Assembly (NCBI RefSeq): GCF_040365005.1
Contig: NZ_BAABWV010000004.1
Coordinates: 186,001 to 250,000 of the forward strand
Length of the DNA: 64,000 nt
Source of the DNA: Antarcticimicrobium sp040365005
GTDB taxonomy: Bacteria; Pseudomonadota; Alphaproteobacteria; Rhodobacterales; Rhodobacteraceae
Direction of reading: 5' to 3'
Under the pieces are notes generated by a model, which was not told the origin of the DNA, searched no databases, and was given only the letters and a program-made list of their open reading frames with translations. Made by a program: the position numbers and the translations under genes. Shown here piece after piece: positions 1 through 8,707 of the stretch (its first letter is position 1; every line of letters begins with the position of its first letter).

Positions 1-762
1 CTGGGTGCACTGGTGATCGGCCACCCGCAGGACCCGGGGCTGAGCAAGGGGGCGGCGGCCACCAGCGGCAAGTTCGCCAGCCTGCGCGGATTGCCCGCCG
101 TGTCGCAGATGGCCGAGCGGATGGGGCTCGACCGCGATATCGCCCTGCTGGAGATGACCGGGGCGCGCTATCACGCCGACCAGATCACCACCGCCCGCGC
201 CCTGCCGGCGCTGGCGCGGGCCAAGGCCAACGGGCTGGACATCACCGCCGGGGTCGGCATCCACCACCTGACGCTGAACGAGTTCGACGTCGCTGATTAC
301 CGCACCTTCTTCAAGCTCAAGCCGCCGCTGCGGTCCGAGGACGACCGGACCGCGGTGATCGAGGCGGTGCGCAGCGGGCTGATCGACGTGATCTGCTCGA
401 TGCACACGCCACAGGACGAGGAGAGCAAGCGGCTGCCGTTCGAGGAGGCGGCGAGCGGCGCGGTGGGGCTGGAAACCCTGCTGCCGGCGGCGATGCGGCT
501 GTATCATGCCGGCGCGCTGGACCTGCCGACCCTGTTCCGCGCCATGAGCCTGAACCCGGCGAAACGGCTGGGGCTGGAGGCCGGGCGGCTGGACACAGGG
601 GCACCCGCCGACCTGGTGCTGTTCGATCCCGACGCGCCCTTCGTGCTGGATCGCTTCACGCTGCGGTCGAAATCCAAGAACACGCCGTTCGACGGCGGTC
701 GCATGCAGGGCCGCGTTCTGGCCACCTATGTGGGTGGCGCACCCGTCTATCGGAGGGACTGA
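1..762 (+). CDS. Dihydroorotase-like protein (PyrC/PyrX type), 5' end outside window
   Basis: The C-terminal 253 residues of an amidohydrolase-superfamily dihydroorotase homologue are present; the reading frame is open to base 1, so the start and the N-terminal HxH metal site lie upstream. Family landmarks are the GVGIHHLTLNE stretch (about residue 80), the ICSMHTPQDEESK stretch (about 130) and the C-terminal NPAKRLGLEAGRL barrel/composite-domain motif. Active class I dihydroorotases carry an Asp-His pair (SDH/TDH) where this protein has Ser-Met-His, so the catalytic Asp is absent. This resembles the non-catalytic PyrC' or PyrX proteins that act with aspartate carbamoyltransferase in pyrimidine synthesis. 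The stop overlaps the plsY start (ATGA). Family assignment is firm; enzymatic activity is doubtful. Confidence 0.85.
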   Translation: MGALVIGHPQDPGLSKGAAATSGKFASLRGLPAVSQMAERMGLDRDIALLEMTGARYHADQITTARALPALARAKANGLDITAGVGIHHLTLNEFDVADYRTFFKLKPPLRSEDDRTAVIEAVRSGLIDVICSMHTPQDEESKRLPFEEAASGAVGLETLLPAAMRLYHAGALDLPTLFRAMSLNPAKRLGLEAGRLDTGAPADLVLFDPDAPFVLDRFTLRSKSKNTPFDGGRMQGRVLATYVGGAPVYRRD

Positions 763-1367
763 TGCCCGAGATCACATCCACCGCCGCGACGCTGATCCTC
801 TGGGCCGTGATCGGATACGGGCTGGGATCGATCCCCTTCGGCATGGTGCTGGCCCGGATCATGGGGCTGGGCAACCTGCGCGAGATCGGCTCGGGCAATA
901 TCGGCGCCACCAACGTGCTGCGCACCGGCAACAAGCTGGCCGCCGCGCTGACCCTGCTGCTGGATGGAGCCAAGGGGGCGGCGGCGGTGCTGTTGGCGCG
1001 GGCCTTTGTCCCCGAGGACGCGGTGATGCTGGCCGGCTTCGCGGCCTTTGTCGGCCATTGCTACCCGGTCTGGCTGGGGTTCCGGGGCGGCAAGGGCGTG
1101 GCGACCTTCCTCGGGCTGTGGCTGGCGCTGGCCTGGCCGGTGGGGCTGGCCTGCTGCGGCACATGGGCCATCGCGGCGGCGATCAGCCGGGTCTCCTCGG
1201 TGGGGGCGCTGGCGGCGGCGGCGGCGTCGAGCATCTGGGCGGTGCTGCTGGGATACGGCAACACCTTCGTTATGGCGGCGGTGCTGACGCTGCTGGTCTA
1301 CTGGCGCCACCGCGAGAACATCGCGCGCATCCGCGCCGGGACCGAAAGCAAGATCGGACAGAAGTAG
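762..1367 (+). CDS. plsY: Acyl-phosphate:glycerol-3-phosphate acyltransferase PlsY
   Basis: Integral inner-membrane enzyme that moves an acyl group from acyl-phosphate to glycerol 3-phosphate, the first step of phospholipid synthesis. The 201-residue length is normal for PlsY. All three family motifs are visible: SGNIGATNVLRTG near residue 45, GHCYPVWLGFRGGKGVAT near 95-112, and a C-terminal run ending in WRHRENI followed by a basic tail. About five hydrophobic segments alternate with these loops. The ATG overlaps the stop of the dihydroorotase-like gene by one base, so the two are probably co-translated, an arrangement common in Rhodobacterales. Confidence 0.96.
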   Translation: MPEITSTAATLILWAVIGYGLGSIPFGMVLARIMGLGNLREIGSGNIGATNVLRTGNKLAAALTLLLDGAKGAAAVLLARAFVPEDAVMLAGFAAFVGHCYPVWLGFRGGKGVATFLGLWLALAWPVGLACCGTWAIAAAISRVSSVGALAAAAASSIWAVLLGYGNTFVMAAVLTLLVYWRHRENIARIRAGTESKIGQK

Positions 1368-1670
1368 CGACGACGGCGGTCGAACTGCCACCCGTTCAGC
1401 CCCCCCTCTGCATCCTGATTACCCGTTCCAGATCTTTTTGGCGCGCGTTCAGCGCCCGTCCCTCCCATGCGCCGCTTTTGGTGAAAGCGGCCGCCGGCGT
1501 CCTGCGGCAACCCGTTCACGAGCCGGTCAAAACAGGTTGATTTGAACGTGACGGACAAAGCCCCCAATTGCGTTTGCGTGACGGTCAATTCCGGCCGCAC
1601 AGCCCAACACCATCCCTCCGGGCGCGGGGTTCGTTGCCGGGCACCGGAACACCTGAGAAAAGGAACACAC
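1368..1670. other. Intergenic region upstream of the YHS-domain gene
   Basis: No convincing ORF is present in these 303 bases. An octamer CGTGACGG occurs twice, at 1548-1555 and 1577-1584, in similar context (TTTGAACGTGACGG and TTTGCGTGACGG). The copies are 29 bases apart, close to three helical turns, so they may be a regulator or extracytoplasmic sigma-factor element serving the downstream secreted protein. The gene's ribosome binding site (AGAAAAGGA) lies at 1656-1664. Confidence 0.4.
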
Positions 1671-2147
1671 ATGACCAAGATGGGATCTCTGCTTGGCGGT
1701 CTGGCGCTTTCGGTCGCCGTCGCAACCTCTGCCTTTGCCGCTGGCGTCGACATCAACGCCTCCTCCACCGGGCTGGCGCTGCAGGGCTATGACCCGGTTT
1801 CCTATTTCATCGATGGCGAGGCCACCAAGGGCGATTACACGATCACCACCATCTACGACGAAGCCCTCTATCGCTTTGCCTCCGAAGAGCACAAGGCGCT
1901 GTTCGAAGAGAACCCCGAGGCCTACGTGCCGGCCTACGGCGGCTACTGCGCGTTCGGCACCGCCATGGGCTTCAAGTTCGACGGCGATCCGAACAACTGG
2001 AAAATCGTCGATGACGTTCTCTACTTGAACCTGTCGGACGACATCCAGGAACGCTGGGAAGGCGACATCCCGGGCTTCATCGAGAAGGCCGATGCCAACT
2101 GGACCGACATCGCCGACAAGGATCCGGCGGAACTGCAGAGCAACTAA
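1671..2147 (+). CDS. Secreted YHS-domain protein
   Basis: This 158-residue protein starts with a Sec signal peptide: Lys near the N-terminus, a hydrophobic core LLGGLALSVAVATSA, and a cleavage-like AFA-AG. The mature part begins with the YHS signature ALQGYDPVSYF (about residues 37-47), followed by YRFASEEHKALFEENPEAY and YGGYCAFG, where the single Cys may bind metal. YHS proteins of this type are periplasmic and are often linked to copper or heavy-metal handling; the ligand here is not known. The ATG at 1671 is preferred to upstream starts because it opens the signal peptide and follows AAAAGGA. A strong terminator follows, so the gene is probably monocistronic. Confidence 0.85.
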   Translation: MTKMGSLLGGLALSVAVATSAFAAGVDINASSTGLALQGYDPVSYFIDGEATKGDYTITTIYDEALYRFASEEHKALFEENPEAYVPAYGGYCAFGTAMGFKFDGDPNNWKIVDDVLYLNLSDDIQERWEGDIPGFIEKADANWTDIADKDPAELQSN

Positions 2148-2171
2148 GCTTTCTTCCCGCCTGAAGATCGG

Positions 2172-2200
2172 AAACGGCGGCTCCGGGAGCCGCCGTTTTC
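2172..2200 (+). terminator. Rho-independent terminator after the YHS gene
   Basis: A perfect 12-bp stem (AAACGGCGGCTC pairing with GAGCCGCCGTTT, loop CGG) ends in TTTTC. It sits 25 bases after the YHS-protein stop. Confidence 0.85.
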
Positions 2201-2239
2201 ACGCGTTGCGATGCCCTCACCTCAGGGGGGGGCTGGGGA

Positions 2240-2593
2240 TCAGCGGATCAGCCGTTCGAGCGCGGTGCCGTTGGCCCAGGTGCCGTGCAACTGGCCGCTT
2301 GGCATGCGCAGGTAGACGATCGGGTAATCGCTGCCCCAATCGACCCGGATCACGTCGCCGTTGCGGGTGCCGGTGCCATCATAGCTCTGGTTGCCGACGC
2401 GCCAGGACATGAATACCGTGGCGCCCTCTTCGCGGATGGTGACCACCCCGCGATAGGCCGAGCCATCGGGGTTGCGCCCCTCGGCCCGGTAATTACCAGC
2501 GATGGATTGCGCCGCGACCGGCGCAGCGAGCGTGACCATCCCCGCCGCCAGCCCGGCCAGAGCCGCGCGGCGGCCCCATTTGGTGATGTTCAT
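2240..2593 (-). CDS. Small secreted protein of unknown function
   Basis: This 117-residue protein has a clear signal peptide (basic KWGRR, hydrophobic AALAGLAAGMVTLAA, cleavage-like VAAQS). The mature part is short and predicted to be all beta: IAGNYRAEGRNPDGSAY, then VTIREEGATVFMSWRVG and a Gly/Trp-rich end. It looks like a small extracytoplasmic beta-barrel or lipocalin-like fold, but no family was recognised with confidence. The ATG at 2593 follows an AGGGGGGAAGCGC ribosome binding site; an upstream in-frame ATG at 2653 would bury the signal peptide. It is followed by gshA on the other side of a short gap. Confidence 0.7.
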   Translation of the reverse strand: MNITKWGRRAALAGLAAGMVTLAAPVAAQSIAGNYRAEGRNPDGSAYRGVVTIREEGATVFMSWRVGNQSYDGTGTRNGDVIRVDWGSDYPIVYLRMPSGQLHGTWANGTALERLIR

Positions 2594-2674
2594 GCGCTTC
2601 CCCCCCTGTTGCAACGGTGGGGACAGTCTGGCCCGGATCGGACCGTCTGTCACGCATTCAGGGGGCGTGATGGT

Positions 2675-4045
2675 TCAGTAGGCAAAGGCCTCGTAGATCC
2701 GGTCGAGATCGCCGTTCCAGTCGCCGTTGTAGTGCTGCAACAGTTCGTCGGCCGGGGTCATGCCGGTTTCGACGCTATCCTCGAGCGCGTGCAGGAAATG
2801 GCGTTCGTCCTGCACCATGCCGCCGAGGCCCGGGCGTGCGCGGGCCTTGAGGCCGGAGCGGGCGATGTCGATCACCTGCACCGCCAGATCGTTCATCCGG
2901 CGCCCACCGACCTCGGCCTGAAGCCCATCCTTGGCCGCGGCCAGACGCCATGCCTCGCGGGTCTCGGCATCCCAGCCCTTGACCAGGTCCCAGGCCGCGT
3001 CCAGCGCCCCCTGGTCATAGGTCAGCCCGACCCAGAAGGCCGGCAGTGCGCAGAGCCTGCGCCACGGGCCGCCATCGGCGCCGCGCATCTCGATGAATTT
3101 CTTCAGCCGCGCCTCGGGGAAGGCCGTTGTCAGGTGATCGGCCCAGTCGCTGAGCGTGGGTTTCTCGCCCGGCAGCGCCGGCAGCTCGCCCTTGAGGAAA
3201 TCGCGGAACGACTGACCCAGCGCGTCGATGTACTGGCCGTCGCGGTAGACGAAATACATCGGCACATCGAGCATGTACTCGACCCAACGTTCGAACCCGA
3301 AGCCCTCGTCAAAGACGAAGGGCACCATGCCGGTGCGGGCCGGGTCGAGATGCTGCCAGACCCAGGAGCGATAGGATTTCATGCCGTTGGGCTTGCCCTC
3401 GAAGAACGGAGAATTGGCGAACAGCGCTGTGGCGACCGGTTGCAGCGCGATGGCGACGCGCATTTTCTGCACCATGTCGGCCTCGGAGCCGAAGTCGAGG
3501 TTCACCTGCACCGTGCAGGTGCGCCGCATCATGGTGGTGCCGGTGGTGCCGACCTTGTCCATGTAGGCGTTCATCAGCTTGTAGCGGCCCTTGGGCATCA
3601 GCGGCATCTGGTCGTGGGTCCAGATCGGCGCGGCACCCAGCCCGATGAAGCCGACGCCGATCTCGTCGGCGATGTCCTTGACCTCGCGCAGGTGCTCGTT
3701 CACCTCGTCGCAGGTCTGGTGGATGGTCTCCAGCGGGGCACCCGACAGTTCCAGCGCGCCGCCGGGTTCCAGCGAGACGTTGGCGCCGTCCTTTTCCAGC
3801 CCGATCAGGTGATCGCCCTCGCGGACCTCGGCCCAGCCATAGCGGTCGCGCAGCCCCTCGAGCACGGCACGGATCGACCGTTCGCCGTCATAGGGCAGCG
3901 GTTTGTGCGTGTCCTTGCAATAACCGAACTTCTCGTGTTCGGTGCCGATGCGCCAATCTTCCTTGGGCTTGCAGCCGTCGGCCAGGTATTCGGCCAGTTG
4001 TTCATGCCGCTCGATCGGGCCACCGCCGGTCTGGGGGATGGACAT
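2675..4045 (-). CDS. gshA: Glutamate-cysteine ligase (plant/alphaproteobacterial type)
   Basis: Catalyses ATP-dependent joining of L-glutamate and L-cysteine, the first and committed step of glutathione synthesis, in the cytosol. The 456 residues match the GCS2-type enzymes of alphaproteobacteria and plants. Visible family landmarks are GTEHEKFG (about residue 36), VSLEPGGALELSG (about 90-102), the MMRRTCTVQVNLDFGSE block (about 172-189) and NGMKSYRSWVWQHLDP (about 220-236). Glutathione is relevant here because two glutathione transferases are encoded near 57-59 kb. The start at 4045 gives the expected N-terminus. Confidence 0.95.
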   Translation of the reverse strand: MSIPQTGGGPIERHEQLAEYLADGCKPKEDWRIGTEHEKFGYCKDTHKPLPYDGERSIRAVLEGLRDRYGWAEVREGDHLIGLEKDGANVSLEPGGALELSGAPLETIHQTCDEVNEHLREVKDIADEIGVGFIGLGAAPIWTHDQMPLMPKGRYKLMNAYMDKVGTTGTTMMRRTCTVQVNLDFGSEADMVQKMRVAIALQPVATALFANSPFFEGKPNGMKSYRSWVWQHLDPARTGMVPFVFDEGFGFERWVEYMLDVPMYFVYRDGQYIDALGQSFRDFLKGELPALPGEKPTLSDWADHLTTAFPEARLKKFIEMRGADGGPWRRLCALPAFWVGLTYDQGALDAAWDLVKGWDAETREAWRLAAAKDGLQAEVGGRRMNDLAVQVIDIARSGLKARARPGLGGMVQDERHFLHALEDSVETGMTPADELLQHYNGDWNGDLDRIYEAFAY

Positions 4046-4111
4046 ACGCGCACTCCGATGCTGCTTGCTCTCGTTTCCGGGGGGCAGTCGTGCGGTGAAA
4101 TGGCGGCACTG

Positions 4112-4639
4112 TCAATGCAGCCTTTGGTGCGCGGGGCGCATCGGGCGGCGTTCCCAGATCACGACTGCATGAGCGTTGTCACGTTTCAGCTCGGCCAGCA
4201 TGCGTTCGGTGCGCAATCCCGGCAGCGCGGCGAAGACGTCGAACAGGTCCTGTGCGCCCTCGGCGTTGACCGGGATCTGCAGCATAGGATGGCCCGGTTG
4301 TTCCAGCCCCCAATGGGCCGGGCGCGTGGTGGGGTCGAGCACCAGCCGTTCGAGATCCATGACCGAGACCGAGCCGCCGGACAGCGGCCCCATGTAGGTG
4401 ATCTCGCCCTCGTCCACCAGAACGACGCCGGGCCCCCGGCCGGTGCTGCGGAACCGGCCGCGCTGTATCCCGATCACGGCGAGACCGGCCCCGGCGGGCA
4501 CCATCAGCCAGCCGATCCAGCCCATCAGCCCGCCCACCGAAAGCGCCCAGTAGAGGCCCAGCGCGACCGCCGCCAATCCGATCAGCGCCTCGTGCCAGCG
4601 GGCGAGTGCCGTGCGGACCTCGGGGCGGATGAAACTCAT
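4112..4639 (-). CDS. Conserved membrane protein of unknown function
   Basis: This 175-residue protein has two adjacent transmembrane segments near the N-terminus (about residues 18-36 and 40-58), then a soluble domain of about 110 residues containing GPGVVLVDEGEITYMGP and a LERLVLD segment. The start at 4639 overlaps the rsmE stop in an ATGA junction, so the two genes are translationally coupled. No enzymatic motif is visible. The topology (membrane anchor plus a small PH-like beta domain) is an inference from the hydrophobicity and beta pattern. It looks like an uncharacterised Rhodobacterales family. Confidence 0.75.
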   Translation of the reverse strand: MSFIRPEVRTALARWHEALIGLAAVALGLYWALSVGGLMGWIGWLMVPAGAGLAVIGIQRGRFRSTGRGPGVVLVDEGEITYMGPLSGGSVSVMDLERLVLDPTTRPAHWGLEQPGHPMLQIPVNAEGAQDLFDVFAALPGLRTERMLAELKRDNAHAVVIWERRPMRPAHQRLH

Positions 4640-5358
4640 GCCCAGTCCCCCAGCGCCCGCTGCCAGAGCGTCATCGCGGCCACGGCGGCGGTGTCGGCGC
4701 GCAGGATGCGCGGGCCAAGCGCGACGACATGTGCCTGCGGCAGGGCGTGCAGCCGTTTGCGCTCGGCGTCGGAAAACCCGCCCTCGGGGCCGATCAGGAT
4801 CGCCCAGGGGCCGGGCGCGGCATCGGCAAGGCTTTTTTTCGCGCCGACCTCGGCCTCGTCGCAGAACATCAGCTGCCGCTCGTCGGGCCAATCGGCGAGC
4901 AGCCGGTCGAGTTTGTGCAGATCGGTCACCTCGGGCACATAGGTGCCGCCGCATTGTTCGGCCGCTTCGATGGCGTGGGCCTGCAGCCGGTCCTGCCGAA
5001 TGCGGTCGGAATTGGTGAAATCGGTCTGCACGGGAATGATCCGCGCCGCCCCCATCTCGGCCGCCTTCTCGACGATGAAATCGGTACGCGCCTTCTTGAT
5101 CGGCGCGAAGATCAGCCAGAGATCGGGCGGCATCTGAAGCGGACGGGTCTGCGCCGCGCAGGTCAACACGCCGCCGCGCTTGCCGGCCTCGGCCACCTCG
5201 GCGCGCCATTCGCCGTCGCGCCCGTTGAACAGGGCCACCGGGGCACCCGGCCCCAAACGCATCACCCCGAAGAGGTAATGCGCCTGCTCCCGCGTCAGAG
5301 GAACCGATTGCCCCGCCCCCAGCGGGTGCTCTACATACAGCCTGACCTTTGCCTTCAT
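4636..5358 (-). CDS. rsmE: 16S rRNA (uracil-1498-N3)-methyltransferase RsmE
   Basis: SPOUT-class methyltransferase that modifies U1498 of 16S rRNA with SAM. It is 240 residues, the usual size. The N-terminal PUA-like part holds HYLFGVMRLGPGAPVALFNG. The C-terminal trefoil-knot domain holds the signature LIGPEGGFSDAER (about residues 187-199) and LGPRILRADTAA (about 213-224). It is divergent from ubiA with only about 12 bases between the two start codons, so their promoters must overlap each other's coding starts or leaders. Confidence 0.95.
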   Translation of the reverse strand: MKAKVRLYVEHPLGAGQSVPLTREQAHYLFGVMRLGPGAPVALFNGRDGEWRAEVAEAGKRGGVLTCAAQTRPLQMPPDLWLIFAPIKKARTDFIVEKAAEMGAARIIPVQTDFTNSDRIRQDRLQAHAIEAAEQCGGTYVPEVTDLHKLDRLLADWPDERQLMFCDEAEVGAKKSLADAAPGPWAILIGPEGGFSDAERKRLHALPQAHVVALGPRILRADTAAVAAMTLWQRALGDWA

Positions 5359-5370
5359 GCGAGACTACAT

Positions 5371-6345
5371 ATGCAACCTCACAGCCCGACGCCAGATGCG
5401 ACCGCCAGCGGACAGGTGGCCGATGCGGTCAGGGGCAACTGGGTCGACCGACTGGCACCGGAAGCGACGCGCCCCTATCTGCGGCTGAGCCGCGCCGACC
5501 GGCCGATCGGCACCTGGCTGCTGTTGCTGCCGTGCTGGTGGGGGCTGGCGCTGGGGATGCTGTGGGACCAGTCGCCGCGCTGGGAGGATCTGTGGATCTT
5601 TGTCGGCTGCGGCCTCGGGGCCTGGCTGATGCGCGGGGCCGGTTGTACCTGGAACGACATCACCGACCGCGACATCGACGGCAGCGTCGAGCGCACCCGA
5701 TCGCGGCCGATCCCCTCGGGGCAGGTCAGCGTCAAGCAGGCCGTCGCCTACATGGGCGCACAGGCGCTGGTGGCCTTCGCGATCCTGCTCACCCTCAACT
5801 GGGCAGCGATCGGGCTGGGGTTCCTGTCGTTGCTGCCGGTGGCGGTCTATCCCTTTGCCAAGCGGTTCACCTGGTGGCCGCAGGTATTCCTGGGGCTGGC
5901 TTTCAACTGGGGCGCGCTGCTGGCCTGGACGGCGCATACCGGATCGCTGCACTGGGCGCCGGTAATCCTTTATCTCGCGGGGATCTGCTGGACGGTTTTC
6001 TATGACACGATCTACGCCCACCAGGACGCCGAGGACGACGCGCTGATCGGGGTGAAATCCACCGCCCGGCTGTTCGGCAGCCAAAGCCCGCGCCGGTTGC
6101 GCCAGTTCCTGGTGGCCACGGTGGCGCTGATGGCGGTGGCGGTGATCGTGGCGGTGGAACCGCGCGGATCGCTGGCGGCGCTGGTGATCGCGCTGGCCGG
6201 GCCCTGGGCGATGGGCTGGCACATGCTGTGGCAGCTGCGCCGGTTCGACCCCGATGACAACCCCGGCTTGCTGCGGCTGTTCCGGGCCAACCGCGACACC
6301 GGCTTGATTCCGCTCATCTTCTTCCTGGCGGCCGTGCTGGCATGA
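5371..6345 (+). CDS. ubiA: 4-hydroxybenzoate octaprenyltransferase UbiA
   Basis: Membrane prenyltransferase of ubiquinone synthesis that attaches the polyprenyl tail to 4-hydroxybenzoate. The 324-residue frame shows both Asp-rich motifs: NDITDRDIDGSVERT (about residues 95-109), followed by RSRPIPSG, and YDTIYAHQDAEDD (about 211-223). There are about eight or nine hydrophobic segments. The ATG at 5371 is used because the upstream extension of the frame has antisense-type composition and overlaps rsmE. An N-terminal soluble extension of about 30 residues precedes the first membrane segment. Confidence 0.95.
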   Translation: MQPHSPTPDATASGQVADAVRGNWVDRLAPEATRPYLRLSRADRPIGTWLLLLPCWWGLALGMLWDQSPRWEDLWIFVGCGLGAWLMRGAGCTWNDITDRDIDGSVERTRSRPIPSGQVSVKQAVAYMGAQALVAFAILLTLNWAAIGLGFLSLLPVAVYPFAKRFTWWPQVFLGLAFNWGALLAWTAHTGSLHWAPVILYLAGICWTVFYDTIYAHQDAEDDALIGVKSTARLFGSQSPRRLRQFLVATVALMAVAVIVAVEPRGSLAALVIALAGPWAMGWHMLWQLRRFDPDDNPGLLRLFRANRDTGLIPLIFFLAAVLA

Positions 6346-6409
6346 TTGCGCGCCGCGTGGCCGGCCTGTATGACTCCCGCGACCTGAAAAGCTGAAGAAC
6401 GAACCCTTG

Positions 6410-8371
6410 ATGCGCCTCTCTTCCCTGTTCGCCGTCGGCCTGACCTTTGTTGCCGCGGCCATCCTCTGCCTTGTCGCGGCGGGTTTCGCGGTTTCGGCGG
6501 TCGAGGATTCGACCGAGATCGGCGTGCGCCAGTCGCTGGACAAGGCCGGTCATCACTGGGCCGAGGTCGAGGCCGACGGGCTGCGCGTGATCCTGGCCGG
6601 GACCGCCCCGGACGAGGCCACGCGGTTCAACGCCATCACCGTCGCCGGCGAGGTGGTGGATGCCGCCCGCGTCATCGACGAAATGCACATCACCCCGACC
6701 GAGGACCTGACGCCGCCGCGCTTCTCCGCCGAGGTGCTGCGCAACGACAGCGGCATCTCGATCATCGGGCTGGTGCCCGCCAGCACCGACCGCGCCGACC
6801 TGCTGGACGACCTGGAGGACATCGCCGGGACGGGCAAGGTGGCCGATTTCCTGGAAACCGCCGATTACCCGGTGCCCGAGGGATGGGCCGACGCGATGCG
6901 CTTCGCGATGGTTGCCCTGGCTGAACTGCCGCGCTCGAAAATCTCGGTCGAGGCCGGACAGGTGGAGATCACCGCCATCGCCGACAGCCGCGAGGACAAG
7001 AGCGCGCTGGAACGCAAGCTGACCCGCGCCGCGCCGGCCGGGCTGCGGCTGGGGCTGGAGATTGCCGCGCCGCGCCCGGTGATCACGCCGTTCTCGCTGC
7101 GCTACATCATCGACGAGGACGGAGGGCGATTCGATGCCTGTTCCGCCGAGACCGAGGCGGCCCGCGACCGTATCCTGGCCGCCGCCCGCGCCGCCGGGAT
7201 GAGCGGTACGGCCACCTGCACCATCGGGCTGGGCGTGCCCTCGCCCAACTGGGCGCGCGCGGCGGAACTGAGCCTGTCGGCGCTGTCACGGCTGGGGGCG
7301 GGGTCGGTCACCTTTGCCGATGCCGACATCACGCTTGTCGCGGCCCAGGGCACCAACGAGGGGCTGTTCGACGAGGTCGTGGGCGAGCTTGAGAACGACC
7401 TGCCGGAGGTCTTCGCGCTGCACGCCGTCCTGCCCGCCCCGGCGGATGACGGCACCGGCGGCCCGCCGGAGTTCACCGCGACCCGCAGCCCCGAGGGGCT
7501 GGTGCAGCTGCGCGGCCGGTTGAGCGACGAGAGCCTGCGCCGCATGGCCGAGAGCTATGCCCAGGCGCGGTTCGGCTCGGAAAGCGTGTACACCGCCGCG
7601 CGCATCGTCGAGGATCTGCCGGCGGACTGGCCGGTGCGGGTTCTCTCCGGCCTCGAGGCGCTGTCGAAACTGGCCAACGGGGCGGTCACGGTACTGCCCG
7701 ACACGGTGCACCTGCGCGGCATCACCCATGACGAAGAGGCCAAGGCCGAGATCGCCGGTCTGCTGTCGGACAAGCTGGGCGAGGCCGAGGACTTTACCTT
7801 GGATATCACCTATGTCGCGCCACCGGAGCCGGAGGACAAAGCGCCGGACCCCGAGGAATGCGAACGCCGGCTGAGCGCCGCGCAGCAGGACGGCAAGATC
7901 ACCTTTGAGCCGGGATCGGCCACCATCGCCGCCGCCTCGCAGGACATCATGAACCGGATCGCGGACATCCTGACCGATTGCCAGGAACTCCGGCTGGAGA
8001 TCCAGGGGCACACCGACAGCCAGGGCCGCGAGGAGATGAACCTCAACCTCAGCCAGGCCCGGGCGCAATCGGTGCTGAACGAGTTGCGGGCGCGCCGCGT
8101 TCTGACCTCTACCTATGTTGCGGTCGGTTATGGCGAGACCCGCCCGATCGCCCCCAACGACACCGAGGAAGGCCGCGAGGCGAACCGCCGGATCGAGTTC
8201 CGCCTGATCCGGATCGAACCGACGGCGGAGGAGCAGAGCACGCTGGACGCCGTGGCCGCAGACACCGCCCCCGGGGACACCGAGACAGAAGAGCACGGCA
8301 ACACGGAGCCGGTTATGGAAACCGGGTCGCAGGCGGAAGACATGCCCGCCGCCCGAGAGGAGACGGAATGA
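6410..8371 (+). CDS. OmpA-family envelope protein with BON-like repeats
   Basis: This 653-residue protein has an N-terminal signal peptide or anchor (LFAVGLTFVAAAILCLVAAG). A long middle region (about 50-480) is made of repeated units resembling BON domains, with recurring 'LxGxVxSxxxR'-type patterns. A peptidoglycan-binding OmpA C-domain lies at about 490-605, shown by ITFEPGSATI, LEIQGHTDSQG and NRRIEFRLI. A Glu/Thr-rich tail follows. It probably sits in the periplasm or outer membrane tethering the envelope to peptidoglycan. The start is the ATG at 6410; a TTG lies directly before it. The stop overlaps the start of the next gene (ATGA), making a two-gene operon. Confidence 0.85.
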   Translation: MRLSSLFAVGLTFVAAAILCLVAAGFAVSAVEDSTEIGVRQSLDKAGHHWAEVEADGLRVILAGTAPDEATRFNAITVAGEVVDAARVIDEMHITPTEDLTPPRFSAEVLRNDSGISIIGLVPASTDRADLLDDLEDIAGTGKVADFLETADYPVPEGWADAMRFAMVALAELPRSKISVEAGQVEITAIADSREDKSALERKLTRAAPAGLRLGLEIAAPRPVITPFSLRYIIDEDGGRFDACSAETEAARDRILAAARAAGMSGTATCTIGLGVPSPNWARAAELSLSALSRLGAGSVTFADADITLVAAQGTNEGLFDEVVGELENDLPEVFALHAVLPAPADDGTGGPPEFTATRSPEGLVQLRGRLSDESLRRMAESYAQARFGSESVYTAARIVEDLPADWPVRVLSGLEALSKLANGAVTVLPDTVHLRGITHDEEAKAEIAGLLSDKLGEAEDFTLDITYVAPPEPEDKAPDPEECERRLSAAQQDGKITFEPGSATIAAASQDIMNRIADILTDCQELRLEIQGHTDSQGREEMNLNLSQARAQSVLNELRARRVLTSTYVAVGYGETRPIAPNDTEEGREANRRIEFRLIRIEPTAEEQSTLDAVAADTAPGDTETEEHGNTEPVMETGSQAEDMPAAREETE

Positions 8372-8694
8372 ACAGAACCGAGTTCATCATAACCACGGCG
8401 ATCATCCTGTTCGTCGCCTTTGCCGTCGGCTGGTTCGCCCATTGGCTGGTGCACCGGTTCACCCGCGTGAACCCAAGCGACGTGGCCGACCTCGACCGGA
8501 TGAGCCAGCAACTGCACGAGGCCGAGGAGACCCGCGACCAGGCGATCACCTACCTGCAGCAGCGCGAGGCGGAACTGACCAACCAGCTGACCCAGACCGA
8601 GGCGGAACTGAAGGCCGCGATGGACGGGCTGCGGGATGCCCGTCAGGAGGCAGAAGAACTGCGCGTGCAGCTGGAGCCTGCCGCCCGGGGCTGA
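8368..8694 (+). CDS. Single-pass membrane protein with coiled coil
   Basis: This 108-residue protein has one N-terminal transmembrane helix (FIITTAIILFVAFAVGWFAH, about residues 6-25). From about 42 to 104 a Glu/Gln/Leu-rich heptad pattern strongly predicts a coiled coil. It overlaps the stop of the OmpA-family gene, so both products are probably made together and may interact at the envelope. No known domain was recognised. Confidence 0.8.
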   Translation: MNRTEFIITTAIILFVAFAVGWFAHWLVHRFTRVNPSDVADLDRMSQQLHEAEETRDQAITYLQQREAELTNQLTQTEAELKAAMDGLRDARQEAEELRVQLEPAARG

Positions 8695-8707
8695 TCGCCC
8701 CGCCGCG

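Noticed and set aside
2285..4942. 885-codon open frame opposite gshA and its neighbours
   Set aside because: It spans antisense of three clearly assigned genes, has repetitive Gly/Arg/His/Ala composition and no motif; long antisense frames are expected with this GC3 bias.
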